Source: Guptibacillus hwajinpoensis (GTDB lineage: Bacteria; Bacillota; Bacilli; Bacillales; Guptibacillaceae). From it: a stretch of 64,000 nucleotides of DNA. Positions 1 to 15,183 of this stretch are shown piece by piece. The translations under genes were made by a program, and so were the position numbers. The stretch spans positions 1,054,001-1,118,000 of the forward strand of contig NZ_JAIVKU010000004.1 in the NCBI RefSeq assembly GCF_020524165.1, given 5' to 3'. The number at the start of each line of letters is the position of its first letter. The stretch's first letter is position 1. The notes beneath the pieces were generated by a model. That model saw only the letters and a list, made by a program, of their open reading frames with translations, did not search any database and had not been told where the DNA came from.

Positions 1-343
1 CATCCATATTCAAAAGTGTAGAAGCAGACAAATCATCTTGCAAATCATATCGTTCAGAGGCTTGTTTTAAAATCGTTATGTATTGGTCGAGCAGCTTCCA
101 ATCCACCTTCACGTCCGATGAACGAAAACCAGCTCCCTCAATGGTTAAATATAGTTCAACTTTTCCTCGCATAATGTTGCGCTGAATGGATTTCTTCATC
201 TTACTTTCAAGATGAAGGAGTGCTTTTGGCATGCGAAATGTACCATCGAAGTAACGATGGTTAACGGATTTTATTTCTACCGTTATTTGAATATCCTCAC
301 TCTCGTGCGATGCTCTTCCAAATCCGGTCATACTCTTAACCAT
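1..343 (-). CDS. yloC: YicC/YloC family endoribonuclease, N-terminal part (gene runs off the left edge)
   Basis: This is the first 114 residues of a YicC/YloC family protein; the rest lies beyond the window. The family hallmark MVKSMTGFGRA is at the very N-terminus, followed by VEIKSVNHRYFD and RGKVELYLTI, all typical of the YicC N-terminal domain. Known members are metal-dependent endoribonucleases involved in RNA turnover. The start is ATG at 343 with a GGATGTGAT Shine-Dalgarno-like stretch just upstream. It lies downstream of yloB on the same strand, as in B. subtilis, but a terminator and a new promoter separate the two. No frameshift is seen in the visible part. Confidence 0.88.
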   Translation of the reverse strand, partial: MVKSMTGFGRASHESEDIQITVEIKSVNHRYFDGTFRMPKALLHLESKMKKSIQRNIMRGKVELYLTIEGAGFRSSDVKVDWKLLDQYITILKQASERYDLQDDLSASTLLNMD

Positions 344-372
344 ATTATCACATCCAATAGCTATTCTAACCA

Positions 373-400
373 ATTGTACCACTTCATCAAACTGAAACAA
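373..400 (-). promoter_or_regulatory. Candidate sigma-A promoter for yloC
   Basis: On the minus strand there is TTGTTT (395-400), a 16-bp spacer, then TACAAT (373-378). It sits 30 bp before the yloC start codon and just after the yloB terminator, so it would restart transcription. Inferred from sequence only. Confidence 0.5.
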
Positions 401-432
401 AGGGATATCTCTTTCTTATCATCAATCTTAAA

Positions 433-461
433 TAGAAAAAACAGAGGGTGATTACCCTCTG
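433..461 (-). terminator. Rho-independent terminator of yloB
   Basis: Minus-strand hairpin CAGAGGG / CCCTCTG (442-461) with a 6-nt loop, followed by a T-rich tract (433-441). It overlaps the yloB stop codon at 452-454. Confidence 0.8.
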
Positions 462-3136
462 CTGCGCTGTCTTCTAAATAGGGTGGTACCTGCTAATAGG
501 AAAGTTGGAATGCTAGAAAAGACTAAAATAAGCATCCATTCTCTCATTGAAAGATAAGTTGTATGGAAAATCGGCTGAAGCGGTTCATAATAGATGACCG
601 CAAGTAATAACCCAATGGATGAGAGAACTGCAAGTACAAGGGCTTTATTTTCAAAAGGGTTTCGATGAAAAATCGATCGTTCACTTCGACAGTCAAATAC
701 ATGAATTAATTGAGCAAGTACGAGTGTAGAGAATGCAACCGTTTGTGCTTGGACAAGGTCATTCGGATTCTCACTGTAGCAAATCATAAAGGCGGCAAGT
801 GTACAGGCACCGATCATGATACCACGAGAGATGATTTTCCATCCCAATCCCCTCGCAAAAACGCCCTCTTTCGGCTTACGCGGATCTCTTCTCATCACGT
901 TCCCTTCTGCAGGATCAAGTCCAAGAGCCATAGCTGGCAATCCGTCAGTAACAAGATTTACCCACAGAATTTGGATCGGTACGAGCGGAAGCGGTAGCAT
1001 CAGCAAGATCGCAAAAAGCATCACAAGAATTTCTCCAACGTTCGAAGCTAACAAATAGCGAATGAATTTCCGAATATTTTCATAGATGTTTCGTCCTTCT
1101 TCCACTGCCGCTCTTATCGTTGCAAAATTGTCGTCGCTTAATATGAGCGAGGATGATTCTTTCGCCACGTCTGTTCCTGTCATCCCCATTGAAATGCCAA
1201 TATTTGATGCTTTGATCGCCGGTGCATCATTCACCCCATCACCGGTCATCGCAACAATATGTCCTCTATTTTGGAGAGCTTTAACAATTTTCAATTTATG
1301 TTCCGGCGATACGCGAGCAAAAACGTAGATGTCTTCCACCTGATTTTCTAGTTCTTCCACGCTTAATGAAGAGAGCTTACTTCCTTCCATTACTTTGCCC
1401 CGTTCAGGAAGAATACCGAGGTTGTGGGCAATTGCTTTTGCCGTCGTTACATGATCGCCTGTTATCATAATCGTCTTGATTCCTGCCCTTTTACAATCAG
1501 CTACGGCTTGCTTCACCTCTTCACGTGGAGGGTCAATCATCCCTTCTAAACCAACAAAAGTTAAACGAGATTCAGCTTGTACGCTATGAAGCATATTGTC
1601 TTCATTCTGGATTGGTTTAAACGCTACGGCGATCGTTCTTAAAGCTAATTCCCCAAACGCATTTAGTTGCTCTTGTATTTCTCGTTCATAGCTTTTACGG
1701 AGCGGCGCTTTTTTCTCACTCCATAACACAGATTCACACTGCTTTAGAACAATATCAGGTGCACCTTTTGCGATGACATATCGTTTCCCCATTGAATCTT
1801 CCACTACAATACTCATCATTTTCCGATTAGAGTCAAAGGGAAACTCCTGAATGATCGTAAATTCCTCTTCCCTCACATCTTCCGTTAAACCAGCCTTCAT
1901 TGCAGCGGCAACGAGGGCTCCTTCGGTTGGATCACCATCAAGAACATATTCTCCGCTTTTCTCCATTACTCTCGCATTGCTACAAAGCAAACCAAATGTA
2001 AGGAGCTGTTTCAGCGATCGTTCTTCATCAGAATATACGCGAGTATTGCCTTTAAAAAAGTCACCATAAGGAGAGTAACCAGAACCAGTGACATCCCACG
2101 TCTCTCCGCCTGCCCACAGCTTTGTGACCATCATTTTATTCTGCGTGAGTGTTCCTGTTTTATCTGAACAAATAACGGTCGCACATCCGAGTGTTTCGAC
2201 AGATGGAAGTTTTCGAACGATGGCTTTTCGTTTACTCATTTTCTGCATGCCGATCGCAAGGGCAATCGTCACGATTGCGGGTAATCCTTCAGGGATCGCT
2301 GCGACAGCGAGTGACACACCCGCTAAAAACATGCTATAGACATCGCGCCCCTGAATAATCCCCAGGACCACAACCAATGCCGTTAAAAGAAGCGCTGCAG
2401 CAATTAAAATTTTTCCAAGCTGCTCCAATCGATTTTGGAGTGGGGTTTCCATCGTCTCAGCGGATTGAATGAGGTGAGCAATTTTCCCCATTTCCGTCTT
2501 CATCCCAGTTGCTGTTACGACTCCAACGCCCTTCCCTTTTGTTACGAGTGTTCCCATAAAGCCCATGTTTTGCTGATCCCCCGGACCAGGTTGTTCCTCT
2601 CGGATTGGCTCAGGATGCTTGTTTACAGGTAAAGACTCACCTGTTAGTGCTGATTCTTCGATCTGCAATCCCTGACAAGTGAACAGACGTAAATCAGCCC
2701 CAATCCGATCTCCGCTCTCAATGCGAACAATATCCCCTACAACTGCATCTAATGCAGGGATGTTCGTCCACTCACCATCACGAAGCACCTTCATCTTTGG
2801 CGACGATAACTGTTTTAATGCCTGAAGCGATTTTTCTGCTTTCCGTTCTTGTACAAATCCAAGAATCCCGTTCATGAGTATGATCAGGATAATGGCGATC
2901 GCATCAAGATACTCTCCAAGTAATCCCGATATTAGCGTAGCCGCAAGGAGGACGACGACCATAAAGTCTTTGAATTGAGCTAAAAACATTAAGATCATTG
3001 ATGGTCGTTCTGCTTCATCTAATTGATTTAGTCCAAAAATTTTTCTTCTTCTCTCTACTTCCTCGGAACTAACTCCCCCCTCGCTTGTCTCCAATTCCTC
3101 CAATACTTCTCCCTTTGTCATGTTATACCAGTTCAT
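452..3136 (-). CDS. yloB: Calcium-transporting P-type ATPase (P2A, SERCA-like)
   Basis: 894-residue P2A-type ATPase that exports cations, most likely Ca2+, across the cytoplasmic membrane. An N-terminal cation-ATPase domain comes first. The actuator TGES is at 165-168 and PEGLP in the M4 helix at 282-286, a calcium-site signature. The phosphorylated Asp325 lies in [10 protein letters not shown] and the hinge [10 protein letters not shown] at 631-640. A C-terminal group of membrane helices follows from about residue 690. The length matches B. subtilis YloB, a Ca2+ ATPase linked to spore resistance. The start ATG follows a GGGGTG site. It is divergent from rqcH and upstream of yloC, as in B. 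subtilis. Family assignment is firm; substrate is inferred. Confidence 0.93.
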   Translation of the reverse strand: MNWYNMTKGEVLEELETSEGGVSSEEVERRRKIFGLNQLDEAERPSMILMFLAQFKDFMVVVLLAATLISGLLGEYLDAIAIILIILMNGILGFVQERKAEKSLQALKQLSSPKMKVLRDGEWTNIPALDAVVGDIVRIESGDRIGADLRLFTCQGLQIEESALTGESLPVNKHPEPIREEQPGPGDQQNMGFMGTLVTKGKGVGVVTATGMKTEMGKIAHLIQSAETMETPLQNRLEQLGKILIAAALLLTALVVVLGIIQGRDVYSMFLAGVSLAVAAIPEGLPAIVTIALAIGMQKMSKRKAIVRKLPSVETLGCATVICSDKTGTLTQNKMMVTKLWAGGETWDVTGSGYSPYGDFFKGNTRVYSDEERSLKQLLTFGLLCSNARVMEKSGEYVLDGDPTEGALVAAAMKAGLTEDVREEEFTIIQEFPFDSNRKMMSIVVEDSMGKRYVIAKGAPDIVLKQCESVLWSEKKAPLRKSYEREIQEQLNAFGELALRTIAVAFKPIQNEDNMLHSVQAESRLTFVGLEGMIDPPREEVKQAVADCKRAGIKTIMITGDHVTTAKAIAHNLGILPERGKVMEGSKLSSLSVEELENQVEDIYVFARVSPEHKLKIVKALQNRGHIVAMTGDGVNDAPAIKASNIGISMGMTGTDVAKESSSLILSDDNFATIRAAVEEGRNIYENIRKFIRYLLASNVGEILVMLFAILLMLPLPLVPIQILWVNLVTDGLPAMALGLDPAEGNVMRRDPRKPKEGVFARGLGWKIISRGIMIGACTLAAFMICYSENPNDLVQAQTVAFSTLVLAQLIHVFDCRSERSIFHRNPFENKALVLAVLSSIGLLLAVIYYEPLQPIFHTTYLSMREWMLILVFSSIPTFLLAGTTLFRRQRSRG

Positions 3137-3185
3137 AAATCTACACCCCGATCCTGCACGTAATGTCGCTAATAATTCAACTATA

Positions 3186-3214
3186 TTCAGACAAGCTCAA
3201 AAAAATGCTATACT
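3186..3214 (+). promoter_or_regulatory. Candidate sigma-A promoter for rqcH
   Basis: TTCAGA (3186-3191), a 17-bp spacer and TATACT (3209-3214) lie about 40 bp before the rqcH start in the divergent intergenic region with yloB. Confidence 0.5.
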
Positions 3215-3252
3215 AAGAATAATGTCTAGTGATAGGAATGTAGGTGAACGAT

Positions 3253-4950
3253 ATGTCTTTTGACGGTATGGTAATGAGAGCCGTTGCACATGAAACGAAT
3301 GAACAACTAAAAGGTGGGCGCGTGACAAAAATCTATCAGCCCTATGCGACTGATCTATTACTCGTGATTCGTTCTGGTGGTAAAAACCATCAGCTGCTTT
3401 TATCAGCGAATCCCTCTTATGCTCGAATTCAAATTACGCAGGAATCTTATGCGAATCCAAAAGAACCACCAATGTTCTGCATGCTGCTTCGTAAGCATTT
3501 AGAAGGTAGTATTGTGGAAGAAATTAAACAAATTGAAAATGAACGTATTATCCACGTTACGTTTAAAGCTCGAAATGATCTTGGCGACTTAACGACAAGA
3601 ACATTAGTTGCTGAAATTATGGGCCGTCATAGTAACGTGATTCTATTAAATGAATCAAACATGATTTTAGATAGTATTAAACACCTTTCTCCGTCTGTAA
3701 ACAGACACCGAACGGTACTTCCAGGGCAGGACTATATCGCTCCACCTGCGCAAAACAAAGTTTCGCCTTTTGGCTTAACGAGAGATGATTTTTTAAGGCA
3801 AATTGATTTTAATGCAGGAAAATTGAGTCAGCAGCTCGTACAAGCTTTTGGTGGACTTTCACCGCTCATTGCAAACGAAGTGATCCATAGAGCCGGCCTT
3901 GCAAATCGCTCAACGCTACCTGAAGCTTTCTTCGATGTGTTTCAAAAACTAGAGCACCACGACTACGCGCCGCAAATGGTAACAAGCTCAAAGGAGTTCT
4001 TTTCAGTAGTTGAGCTTACCCACTTAGCTGGGGAAAAAAGAGCATTTGAATCCGCTAGTGAACTGCTCGACCGTTTCTATTATGGGAAAGCCGATCGTGA
4101 TCGAGTGAAACAGCAGTCAAATGATCTCGAACGTTTTCTATCGAATGAATTAAAGAAAAACGAGAAAAAAATTAAGAAGCTATCACGTACGGTCGAACAA
4201 GCTCAGGAAGCTGACACGTACCAATTGCTTGGCGAGCTGTTAACAGCAAATATGCATCTGGTAAAACGAGGCGATAAGCAAGTAGAAGTTCAAAACTATT
4301 ATGATGAAAACGGCGGAACGGTTCTGATTGAACTTAATCCACAAAAGACGCCGTCTGAAAACGCTCAAGCTTATTTTAAACGCTATAATAAAGCAAAGAA
4401 TTCCATTTCCGTTCTTGAAGAGCAGATTACGATGGCTCATCAAGAAATTGCATATCTTGAACAGCTCATTCAGCAGCTAACTTCTGCATCACCTCGAGAT
4501 ATAGAGGAAATTCGAGAAGAACTTGAAGAAGAAGGTTACATTAAAAAGCGACGCAAAAAGAAAAAATCAAAACCAACAAAACCTCAGCTTGATGTTTACC
4601 TTTCTTCTGACGGAACCGAAATTCTTGTTGGTAAGAATAATAAACAAAATGAGTATTTAACGAACAAACTGGCCGCTCGAAGCGAAACGTGGCTGCATAC
4701 AAAAGATATTCCTGGATCACACGTTGTGATTCGAAGTAAGGAGTATACAGAAGAGACGCTACTTGAAGCTGCTAATCTCGCTGCCTACTTCAGTAAAGCA
4801 AGTGAGTCTGGTTCTGTTCCAGTTGATTACACGGAAGTGCGTCACGTAAAAAAACCTAATGGTGCAAAACCCGGTTTCGTGACGTATGACCAGCAAAACA
4901 CGTTATATGTAACACCTGATCAGGATCTTGTTTTTAGGATGAAGAAGTAA
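3253..4950 (+). CDS. rqcH: RqcH (YloA/FbpA), ribosome quality control NFACT protein
   Basis: 565-residue NFACT protein, homologue of B. subtilis RqcH (YloA) and eukaryotic Rqc2/NEMF. It binds stalled 50S subunits and recruits tRNA-Ala to add C-terminal alanine tails that mark nascent chains for degradation. Order seen: NFACT-N from [11 protein letters not shown] with the [11 protein letters not shown] and GRHSNVIL motifs; a long charged coiled coil at about 285-430; a basic [10 protein letters not shown] linker; and NFACT-R with [15 protein letters not shown] near the C-terminus. I chose the ATG at 3253 because the in-frame GTG at 3244 lies inside the AGGTGA Shine-Dalgarno, and MSFDG is the conserved family start. 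It is the only plus-strand gene in the first 55 kb and ends at a strong terminator. Confidence 0.93.
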   Translation: MSFDGMVMRAVAHETNEQLKGGRVTKIYQPYATDLLLVIRSGGKNHQLLLSANPSYARIQITQESYANPKEPPMFCMLLRKHLEGSIVEEIKQIENERIIHVTFKARNDLGDLTTRTLVAEIMGRHSNVILLNESNMILDSIKHLSPSVNRHRTVLPGQDYIAPPAQNKVSPFGLTRDDFLRQIDFNAGKLSQQLVQAFGGLSPLIANEVIHRAGLANRSTLPEAFFDVFQKLEHHDYAPQMVTSSKEFFSVVELTHLAGEKRAFESASELLDRFYYGKADRDRVKQQSNDLERFLSNELKKNEKKIKKLSRTVEQAQEADTYQLLGELLTANMHLVKRGDKQVEVQNYYDENGGTVLIELNPQKTPSENAQAYFKRYNKAKNSISVLEEQITMAHQEIAYLEQLIQQLTSASPRDIEEIREELEEEGYIKKRRKKKKSKPTKPQLDVYLSSDGTEILVGKNNKQNEYLTNKLAARSETWLHTKDIPGSHVVIRSKEYTEETLLEAANLAAYFSKASESGSVPVDYTEVRHVKKPNGAKPGFVTYDQQNTLYVTPDQDLVFRMKK

Positions 4951-4952
4951 GT

Positions 4953-4986
4953 AAAAGGTTCCCGCTAAATTTAGCGGGAACCTTTT
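4953..4986. terminator. Bidirectional terminator between rqcH and the pyr operon tail
   Basis: A 17-bp inverted repeat with core GGTTCCCGCTAAA / TTTAGCGGGAACC, flanked by A and T runs on both sides. It is followed by TTTTTT on the plus strand and can stop both convergent units. Confidence 0.85.
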
Positions 4987-5643
4987 TTATAACGATGCAA
5001 CTGTAATAATGGCTAAACCATCCAGCACTTCAACATGTTTTGTTTCCTTTGCACCTAGACCTTTTAGCTTTTCACTTAACTGATCTGGTGAGTAGCGGTG
5101 CCTTTTCGTTGAAACATTTGACCATTTTAGCAAAGAAGTTTGTTCAAAACCGCTCATATGATGCTTTTTTGCATATGAGAAGGCTGCCATTTGGTCCATT
5201 TGTACAGACGGATTTAACATCACAACCTTCCCGCCTTCTTTTGTTACGCGAATCATCTCTTTCATGCCAGCTTCAGGCTCAGGTAAAAGAAACATCACAC
5301 ACGTTGAAAGCGAGAGATCAAACGTGTTGTCTTCAAAAGTAAGGTTGCATGCGTCACCTTCTGAAAAGTGACTTTTATTCGACCGATTCAAAAAGAAAAA
5401 ATTCTGTTTGCTTGCCTTCACCATTTCAGATGATAAATCAACACCAGTCAGCATACTCGCTTCCTCAACTCCACGAAGAAGAAGTCTTCCTGTTCCACAC
5501 CCTACATCGAGTACGGATTTTTCTTCCCATGATCCGGAAGCTTGTTTTAATTCATCGTGAACAGCTCCTAGCCATTTGGTTCGAGCCATATCATCAAAAA
5601 AGGATACGAGTGAATCGAACTCTTCTCCCTGCATTTTTCTCAT
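4987..5643 (-). CDS. Class I SAM-dependent methyltransferase at the end of the pyr operon
   Basis: 218-residue Rossmann-fold methyltransferase. Motif I DVGCGTGRL is near residues 46-54, the SAM acidic motif GVDLSSEM follows, then GDACNL and the post-motif EMIRVTKEGGKVVMLNP, a Methyltransf_11/25 pattern. The substrate cannot be told from sequence. The start ATG at 5643 has a strong GGAGGGG site. Only 10 bp separate it from the pyrE stop, and no terminator lies between, so it should be co-transcribed with the pyrimidine genes and regulated by PyrR. In B. subtilis the pyr operon ends at pyrE without such a gene. Annotated in other genomes simply as a class I SAM methyltransferase; a specific role is unknown. 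Confidence 0.82.
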   Translation of the reverse strand: MRKMQGEEFDSLVSFFDDMARTKWLGAVHDELKQASGSWEEKSVLDVGCGTGRLLLRGVEEASMLTGVDLSSEMVKASKQNFFFLNRSNKSHFSEGDACNLTFEDNTFDLSLSTCVMFLLPEPEAGMKEMIRVTKEGGKVVMLNPSVQMDQMAAFSYAKKHHMSGFEQTSLLKWSNVSTKRHRYSPDQLSEKLKGLGAKETKHVEVLDGLAIITVASL

Positions 5644-5653
5644 CTTACCCCTC

Positions 5654-6284
5654 CTAAACGGAGAGATCTTTCAACTGCTCCAACCATTCTGTTGAGGATG
5701 GGTTATCGCGCCAGTGAAGCAGTGATTGAACCTCTCTTTCTTCAATCATACCTGTTTCTACGGCACATGTTAATAATTCATCGAAATTGGTAAGCGTATC
5801 CCAGGCAATTTCCGCGCTCGCAAACTGCTCTGTTCCTTTTTTCATTCCATATGTAAAGATGGCGGCTACACCAAGCACGTTAGCACCAGCAGCTTCTAAT
5901 TGTTTCACAGCATCGATCGCACTGCCTCCTGTTGAAACCAAATCTTCAATCACAACAACCTTTTGTCCTTTCTCTACTTTTCCTTCAATCACATTTCCTT
6001 TTCCATGACCTTTTGCACTTCCGCGGACGTATACCATCGGAAGATCAAGTAGGTCGCTTACCCAGGCAGCGTGAGGAATCCCAGCAGTTGCTGTCCCGGC
6101 AATCACTTCTACATCAGCGTATTTTTCTTTCACCATAGCGACAAGCCCACGCGCAATTTCCTTTCTTATTTTTGGAAAAGAGAGGGTTAACCGGTTATCA
6201 CAGTAAATTGGTGATAATAAACCTGATGACCACGTAAAAGGGTTATTTGGCTGAAGGCTGACGGCTTCAATTTCCAAAAGTGCT

Positions 6285-6301
<17 letters not shown>
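5654..6301 (-). CDS. pyrE: Orotate phosphoribosyltransferase
   Basis: 215-residue PyrE, which joins orotate and PRPP to give orotidine 5'-monophosphate, the fifth step of UMP synthesis. The N-terminal [12 protein letters not shown] is typical of the Bacillus enzyme. The PRPP-binding motif [13 protein letters not shown] is at 115-127, and the flexible loop [12 protein letters not shown] is at about 92-103. The start ATG has GGAGGAAG 5 bp upstream and overlaps pyrF by 17 bp, so translation is probably coupled. It is the last pyrimidine gene of the operon. Confidence 0.96.
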
Positions 6302-8684
<2,383 letters not shown>

Positions 8685-8688
<4 letters not shown>

Positions 8689-11600
8689 GAACGAACCACT
8701 TCTTTTTCATGAAACTTCGGCATGCTTGTGCTCGTAAACGTCATCGTCTCTATGACCCGTAGCAACGCTTTTGCTGTATCAAGTGACGTGAAGCAGACAA
8801 CGCCGTTTTCCACTGACTCGCGTCGAATACGGAAGCCGTCACGCGCAGGCTGCTTTCCTCTTGTGAGTGTATTAATGACAAATTGCGCTTGCCCTTCCCG
8901 AATGACGTGTAATAAATTCGGCTTTTCAGCTCCAATTTTATTCACCACTGTTACAGGAATTCCGAGTTCTCGAATGATGTGAGCTGTTCCTTCTGTCGCA
9001 AGAATGTGGTAGCCGATCGCATTGAAACGCTTCACAATATCGATCGCTTCTTCTTTATCTTTGTCCGCGATTGTGAATAACACTGAGCCGTGCGTTGGAA
9101 TCTTCATACCGGAAGCAACTAGCCCTTTATACAGAGCTTTCTCCAGTGTGTAATCGCGACCCATTACTTCGCCTGTTGATTTCATTTCTGGTCCAAGCGT
9201 AATATCCACGCGACGCAATTTCGCAAAAGAGAAGACCGGTACTTTTACATACACATCGTCTCGTTCCGTTCCATACCCTGTTTCGTAACCAAGAGAAGGA
9301 AGTGATGCTCCTAAAATGACTTTCGTTGCGAGATTCGCCATTGGTACCCCTGTGATTTTACTTAAGAATGGCACGGTTCGACTTGATCGCGGATTAACTT
9401 CAAGCACATATACCTGCTCATTTTGAATGACATATTGGATATTAAGGAGTCCTTTAATTTTCAGTCCTCTCGCAAGCGTGATTGTTTGATCAATGAGCGT
9501 TTGTTTCACTTCATTTGATAAGCTTTGCGGAGGATACACCGCAATCGAATCCCCCGAGTGAATTCCTGCTCTCTCAATGTGTTCCATAATGCCTGGAATA
9601 AACACCGTTTTTCCGTCAGAGATCGCATCAACTTCAATTTCTTTCCCCATCAAATAGCGATCGATTAACACTGGGTGCTGTGGATTTACTTTAACCGCAT
9701 TTTCCATGTAATGAAGCAGTTCGCTTTCCTTATACACAATTTCCATTGCTCTGCCGCCGAGTACATAGGATGGACGAACAAGGACAGGATAGCCAATTCG
9801 CTCAGCAATTGTGACAGCTTGATCAACGGATGTTGCTGTCTTTCCTTCTGGTTGCGGGATGTTTAGCTCAGCCATCGCCATTTCGAATTTATCTCGGTTC
9901 TCAGCGCGATCCATATCTTCTAAGGATGTTCCAAGAATTTTCACTCCTCGCGCTGCTAGTTCGTCTGCAAGATTAATCGCCGTCTGTCCTCCGAACTGAA
10001 CTACAACACCTTTAGGCTTTTCAAGATCAATCACATGCATCACGTCTTCAACAGTTAGCGGTTCAAAATAAAGCTTATCTGAGATGCTGAAATCCGTCGA
10101 TACGGTCTCCGGGTTATTGTTAATAATGATGGCTTCATATCCAGCTTCTCGAATTGCCCAAACGCTGTGTACAGTTGCGTAGTCAAACTCAATTCCCTGA
10201 CCGATTCGGATTGGACCGGAACCTAGAACGAGCACACTCTCTTTCGATGTTTCGAGTGATTCATTTTCATCTTCATAAGTCGAGTAGTAATAAGGCGTTT
10301 CCGATTCAAATTCACCCGCACACGTATCAACCATTTTATAAACGGGACGGATCGCTTCTTGCGTTCTCAATTCATAAATTTCAAGCTCTGTCTGATTCCA
10401 GAGTGTGGCAATAATGTGATCTGTGAATCCTTTTTTCTTTGCTTCAAGCAAAAGGTCGAGACTTCCTTTGTTCTCTTTCAGCTTGTGTTCAAGCTCAATA
10501 ATCCCTTGAATTTTCACGAGGAAGTAATGGTCAATTTTGCTCCAGTCGTGAATTTCTTTTATCGTTTTCCCTCTTCTAAATGCTTCTGCTACAACGAAAA
10601 TGCGTTCATCATCTGCGAAGCGAATCCTTTTCTCCAACGTTTCGTCATCAAGGTTCACTAACTCTGGAATGGATAAATGGCTGACATTTGACTCTAGTGA
10701 GCGCACTGCTTTTAATAGCGACTCTTCTAACGTACGTCCGATCGCCATTACCTCACCCGTTGCCTTCATTTGCGTTCCTAGCTTACGATTCGCACTTTCA
10801 AATTTATCAAACGGCCATCTTGGAATCTTGGATACGACATAGTCTAAAGCTGGTTCGAAGCTTGCATATGTTTTTCCTGTAACCGGGTTTTTCATTTCTG
10901 CAAGAGATAGACCTACTGCGATTTTCGCTGCAAGTTTCGCAATTGGATAGCCCGTTGCTTTAGATGCAAGTGCCGAGGAACGGCTAACTCTTGGATTTAC
11001 CTCAATGATGTAATATTGGAAACTGTAAGGATCAAGAGCAAGCTGAATGTTACAGCCCCCCTCAATTTTTAATGCACGAATCACTTTTAGCGCAACGTTC
11101 CGTAGCATCTGATAGTCTCGATCAGATAGCGTCTGACTCGGCGCTACGACGATGGAGTCCCCTGTATGAATCCCGACAGGATCGATGTTCTCCATGTTAC
11201 ACACTACAATCGCTTGATCCTGACCGTCACGCATCACTTCATACTCCACTTCTTTAAATCCAGCAATGCTTTTCTCGAGCAGACATTGGGTCACAGGGCT
11301 GTATTTCAGTCCACTTGAAACAATTTCTTCTAGCTCTTCATCATTGTTTACAATTCCCCCGCCTGTTCCTCCGAGCGTATAAGCAGGACGTACGATCACC
11401 GGGTATCCAATTCGATTCACAAATTGATAGGCTTCTTCGAGATTATGAATAATATCACTTTCTGGTACTGGCTCGTTTAGCTCATTCATGAGCGTTCGAA
11501 ACAGATCACGATCTTCTGCCTGCTGAATCGCATCAAGTTTCGTACCCAAGAGTTCTACTTCATAGTCTTGTAAAACGCCCGCTTCTGATAATTCCATTGC

Positions 11601-11894
11601 CATATTTAGTCCAGTTTGCCCTCCAAGCGTTGCAAGAAGAGCATCTGGTCGTTCTTTTCGAATGATTCGGCTAACAAAATCAAGGGTAAGAGGTTCGATG
11701 TACACTTCGTCTGCGATCGTTGTATCCGTCATGATTGTCGCTGGATTCGAGTTTACTAGAATAACTTCATATCCTTCTTCTTTTAATGCCTGACATGCTT
11801 GCGTTCCTGCATAGTCAAATTCTGCGGCTTGCCCGATGACAATCGGTCCTGATCCGATCACAAGGATTTTCTGAATATCTGTACGTTTAGGCAT
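8685..11894 (-). CDS. carB: Carbamoyl-phosphate synthase large subunit (pyrimidine-specific)
   Basis: 1069-residue large subunit, pyrAB in Bacillus usage. It uses two ATP, bicarbonate and ammonia to make carbamoyl phosphate. Two homologous halves are visible: each has a SGPIVIGQ or SGPIRIGQ start, an ATP-grasp domain and EVNPR (V/S) SRSSA or RSSRTVPF signature. A C-terminal allosteric MGS-like domain runs from about residue 930, where UMP and PRPP act in this family. It overlaps carA by 8 bp upstream and pyrK by 4 bp downstream. Being inside the PyrR-controlled operon, it is the pyrimidine enzyme rather than an arginine-specific one. Confidence 0.96.
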
Positions 11895-12978
11895 ATGTTT
11901 TTTCCCCCTTGAATGTTGTAATCATCGCGATAAAGTCGTCAAAAAGTTCATTGGAATCTTCAGGGCCAGGTGATGCTTCTGGATGATACTGCACACTGAA
12001 AGCTGCATACTCCTTATGTTTAACTCCTTCAATGGAGCCATCGTTTACTGCAACATGTGTGACAACTAACTCCGTATCCTCTAACGTTTCAGCCGCAATT
12101 GTATAGCCGTGATTTTGCGAAGTAATCGCCACGCGTTTTGTTGTTAAATCCATAACGGGGTGATTGGATCCTCTATGCCCGAACTTCATTTTTTCTGAAT
12201 CAGCTCCACATGCAAGAGCAAATAGCTGGTGACCAAGACAAATGCCAAAGAGCGGAATTTTGCCAAGAATGCCGTGAATCATCTCTACAGCCTCGGGAAC
12301 GTCTTTCGGGTCCCCAGGACCGTTACTAAGCATCACGCCATCAGGGTTTAGGCGAAGAATTTCTTCCGCTGATGTATTGTATGGGACGACTACCACATCA
12401 CATTTCCGCCTTGTTAATTCTCTAAGTATGCCGTGCTTCATCCCAAAATCAACAAGAACGATGCGGAATCCACGACCTGGACTTGCATATGGTGCTTTGA
12501 TGGATACTTGCTGTACTTGGTCTCTTTTCAATGGCGTATCTCTTAGGTCACGTGCAATTTTCTCTGGATCAACATCCATGCTACACATTTTTCCTTTTAG
12601 CGTTCCATTTGAGCGGATCAGCTTTGTCAGCTTCCTTGTATCAATGCCTTCAAGTCCAGGAATCCCTTTTACACGAAGCAGTTCATCCAGCGTCATTTCA
12701 TTTCTCCAGTAACTCGGCACTTCCGTTGCTTCTTTCACAATAAGTCCGTGTACAGATGGGTTAATCGATTCGAAATCATCTCGGTTAATGCCGTAGTTTC
12801 CGATTAACGGATACGTAAGCGTAACGATTTGAGCACAGTAAGAAGGATCCGATAATATTTCCTGATAGCCAGTCATGCCAGTGTTAAAAACAACCTCGCC
12901 GCTTTTCTCTATGTCACTACCAAATGCTTTTCCTACAAAAATAGATCCATCTTCTAATATCAGCTGTCTTTTCATCAT
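11887..12978 (-). CDS. carA: Carbamoyl-phosphate synthase small (glutaminase) subunit
   Basis: 363-residue amidotransferase subunit, pyrAA in Bacillus usage, supplying ammonia from glutamine to CarB. The N-terminal small-subunit domain has [16 protein letters not shown]. The class I glutaminase domain has the nucleophile Cys247 in GICLGHQ and the His/Glu pair in QYHPEASPG near the C-terminus. Two adjacent ATG codons (12978 and 12975) could start translation; a GGGAGCG site precedes both. It overlaps pyrC by 4 bp. Confidence 0.95.
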   Translation of the reverse strand: MMKRQLILEDGSIFVGKAFGSDIEKSGEVVFNTGMTGYQEILSDPSYCAQIVTLTYPLIGNYGINRDDFESINPSVHGLIVKEATEVPSYWRNEMTLDELLRVKGIPGLEGIDTRKLTKLIRSNGTLKGKMCSMDVDPEKIARDLRDTPLKRDQVQQVSIKAPYASPGRGFRIVLVDFGMKHGILRELTRRKCDVVVVPYNTSAEEILRLNPDGVMLSNGPGDPKDVPEAVEMIHGILGKIPLFGICLGHQLFALACGADSEKMKFGHRGSNHPVMDLTTKRVAITSQNHGYTIAAETLEDTELVVTHVAVNDGSIEGVKHKEYAAFSVQYHPEASPGPEDSNELFDDFIAMITTFKGEKTYA

Positions 12979-14254
12979 TGATCGCTCCCTTTTTCAAACA
13001 CGATTTTGCCATTTACAAATGTGGCGGTCGGCCATCCTTTACACGTCCATCCAGTAAAAGGAGTGTTCTTTCCTTTGGAGATAAATAACTCTGGATTAAT
13101 GTCCTCTTGCTCTGTCAAATTGATGATTGTCATATCAGCTAATGCACCTATATCGAGAGTGCCGTATTCAAGTCCAAAGGCATGCGCTGGTTTTACCGTT
13201 AGCCAATCAACAAGCTGCTTTAAGGTAAAGATCTCTTTCTCAACAAAATAGGTGTATAACAGCGGAAAAGCCGTTTCCAGTCCCACGATGCCAAATGGCG
13301 CTTTTTCCATTGACTGTGCTTTTTCATCCTTAGAGTGAGGGGCATGATCCGTTGCAATGAAATCAATAGTGCCGTCGAGCAGACCTTCAATAAGTGCCTC
13401 TCGATCTTCTTTTGAGCGAAGAGGCGGGTTCATTTTGTAATGCGTATCAAGTCCTGGTATATCATCTTCTGATAAAAGAAGATGATGTGGCGTGACTTCA
13501 GCTGTTACGTTAATGCCAGCCCGCTTCGCATCACGAACGGTACGAACAGACTCCTTCGTACTAATGTGGCAAACATGATAATGTACGCCTGCTGCTTCAG
13601 CAAGCAGAACATCTCTTGCAATATGTACCGCTTCACAAACAGACGGAATGCCGTTTAGTCCATTCACTTTTGAGAAATGACCCTCATGCACGCTTCCTCC
13701 GTTGATCAACGTATTTTCTTCGCAGTGGGCAACAATTGCTAGGTTACTAGCTGCCGCACGCTTCATGGCTTCTAGCATCATTCCAGCGTTTTGAACCCCA
13801 ACCCCATCGTCTGTTAAGGCAAACGCGCCGTGTGTTTTTAACCCTTCAAAATTTGTCAGCTCTTCGCCTAGCTGTCTGGTTGTAATCGCTCCATATGGCA
13901 ACACGCGAACGCTTGCGGTTTCTTTGATTCGATTCATTAACTTTTGCATCGTTTCTTCATTGTCAGGCACGGGCCTCGTATTCGGCATCGCCGCAATTGT
14001 TGTAAATCCACCTTTTGCCGCTGCTTTGGTTCCAGTCTCAATCGTTTCTTTATGCTCGCCGCCAGGTTCTCTTAGATGCACGTGAAGATCAACGAGACCT
14101 GGAGCTAAGAGATTCCCTTTTGCATCAAATGTTTGGTGCGCTTCTACTTCAATCTTTTTTGCGATTGTTTCAATTCGTCCATCCTCATTGATAAGAACAT
14201 CCCGCTCGATCAAATCTCCAGCTTCGTTTAGTAGTCTCGCATTTTGGATTAACA

Positions 14255-14255
<1 letters not shown>
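12975..14255 (-). CDS. pyrC: Dihydroorotase
   Basis: 426-residue class I dihydroorotase, which cyclises carbamoyl aspartate to dihydroorotate. The zinc motif [15 protein letters not shown] starts at residue 56 with His58 and His60. Other metal-site elements are VAHCEEN, the HICHIST-like VCHIST and the Asp of ATDHAPHS near residue 303. The start ATG shares a base with the end of pyrB. The length is typical of Gram-positive PyrC. Confidence 0.95.
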
Positions 14256-15169
<914 letters not shown>

Positions 15170-15183
15170 CTATTATTTTCCTC

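Noticed and set aside
212..451. Plus-strand open frame of 79 codons
   Set aside because: It is antisense to yloC and its promoter and has no ribosome site; the minus-strand YicC family match is clear.
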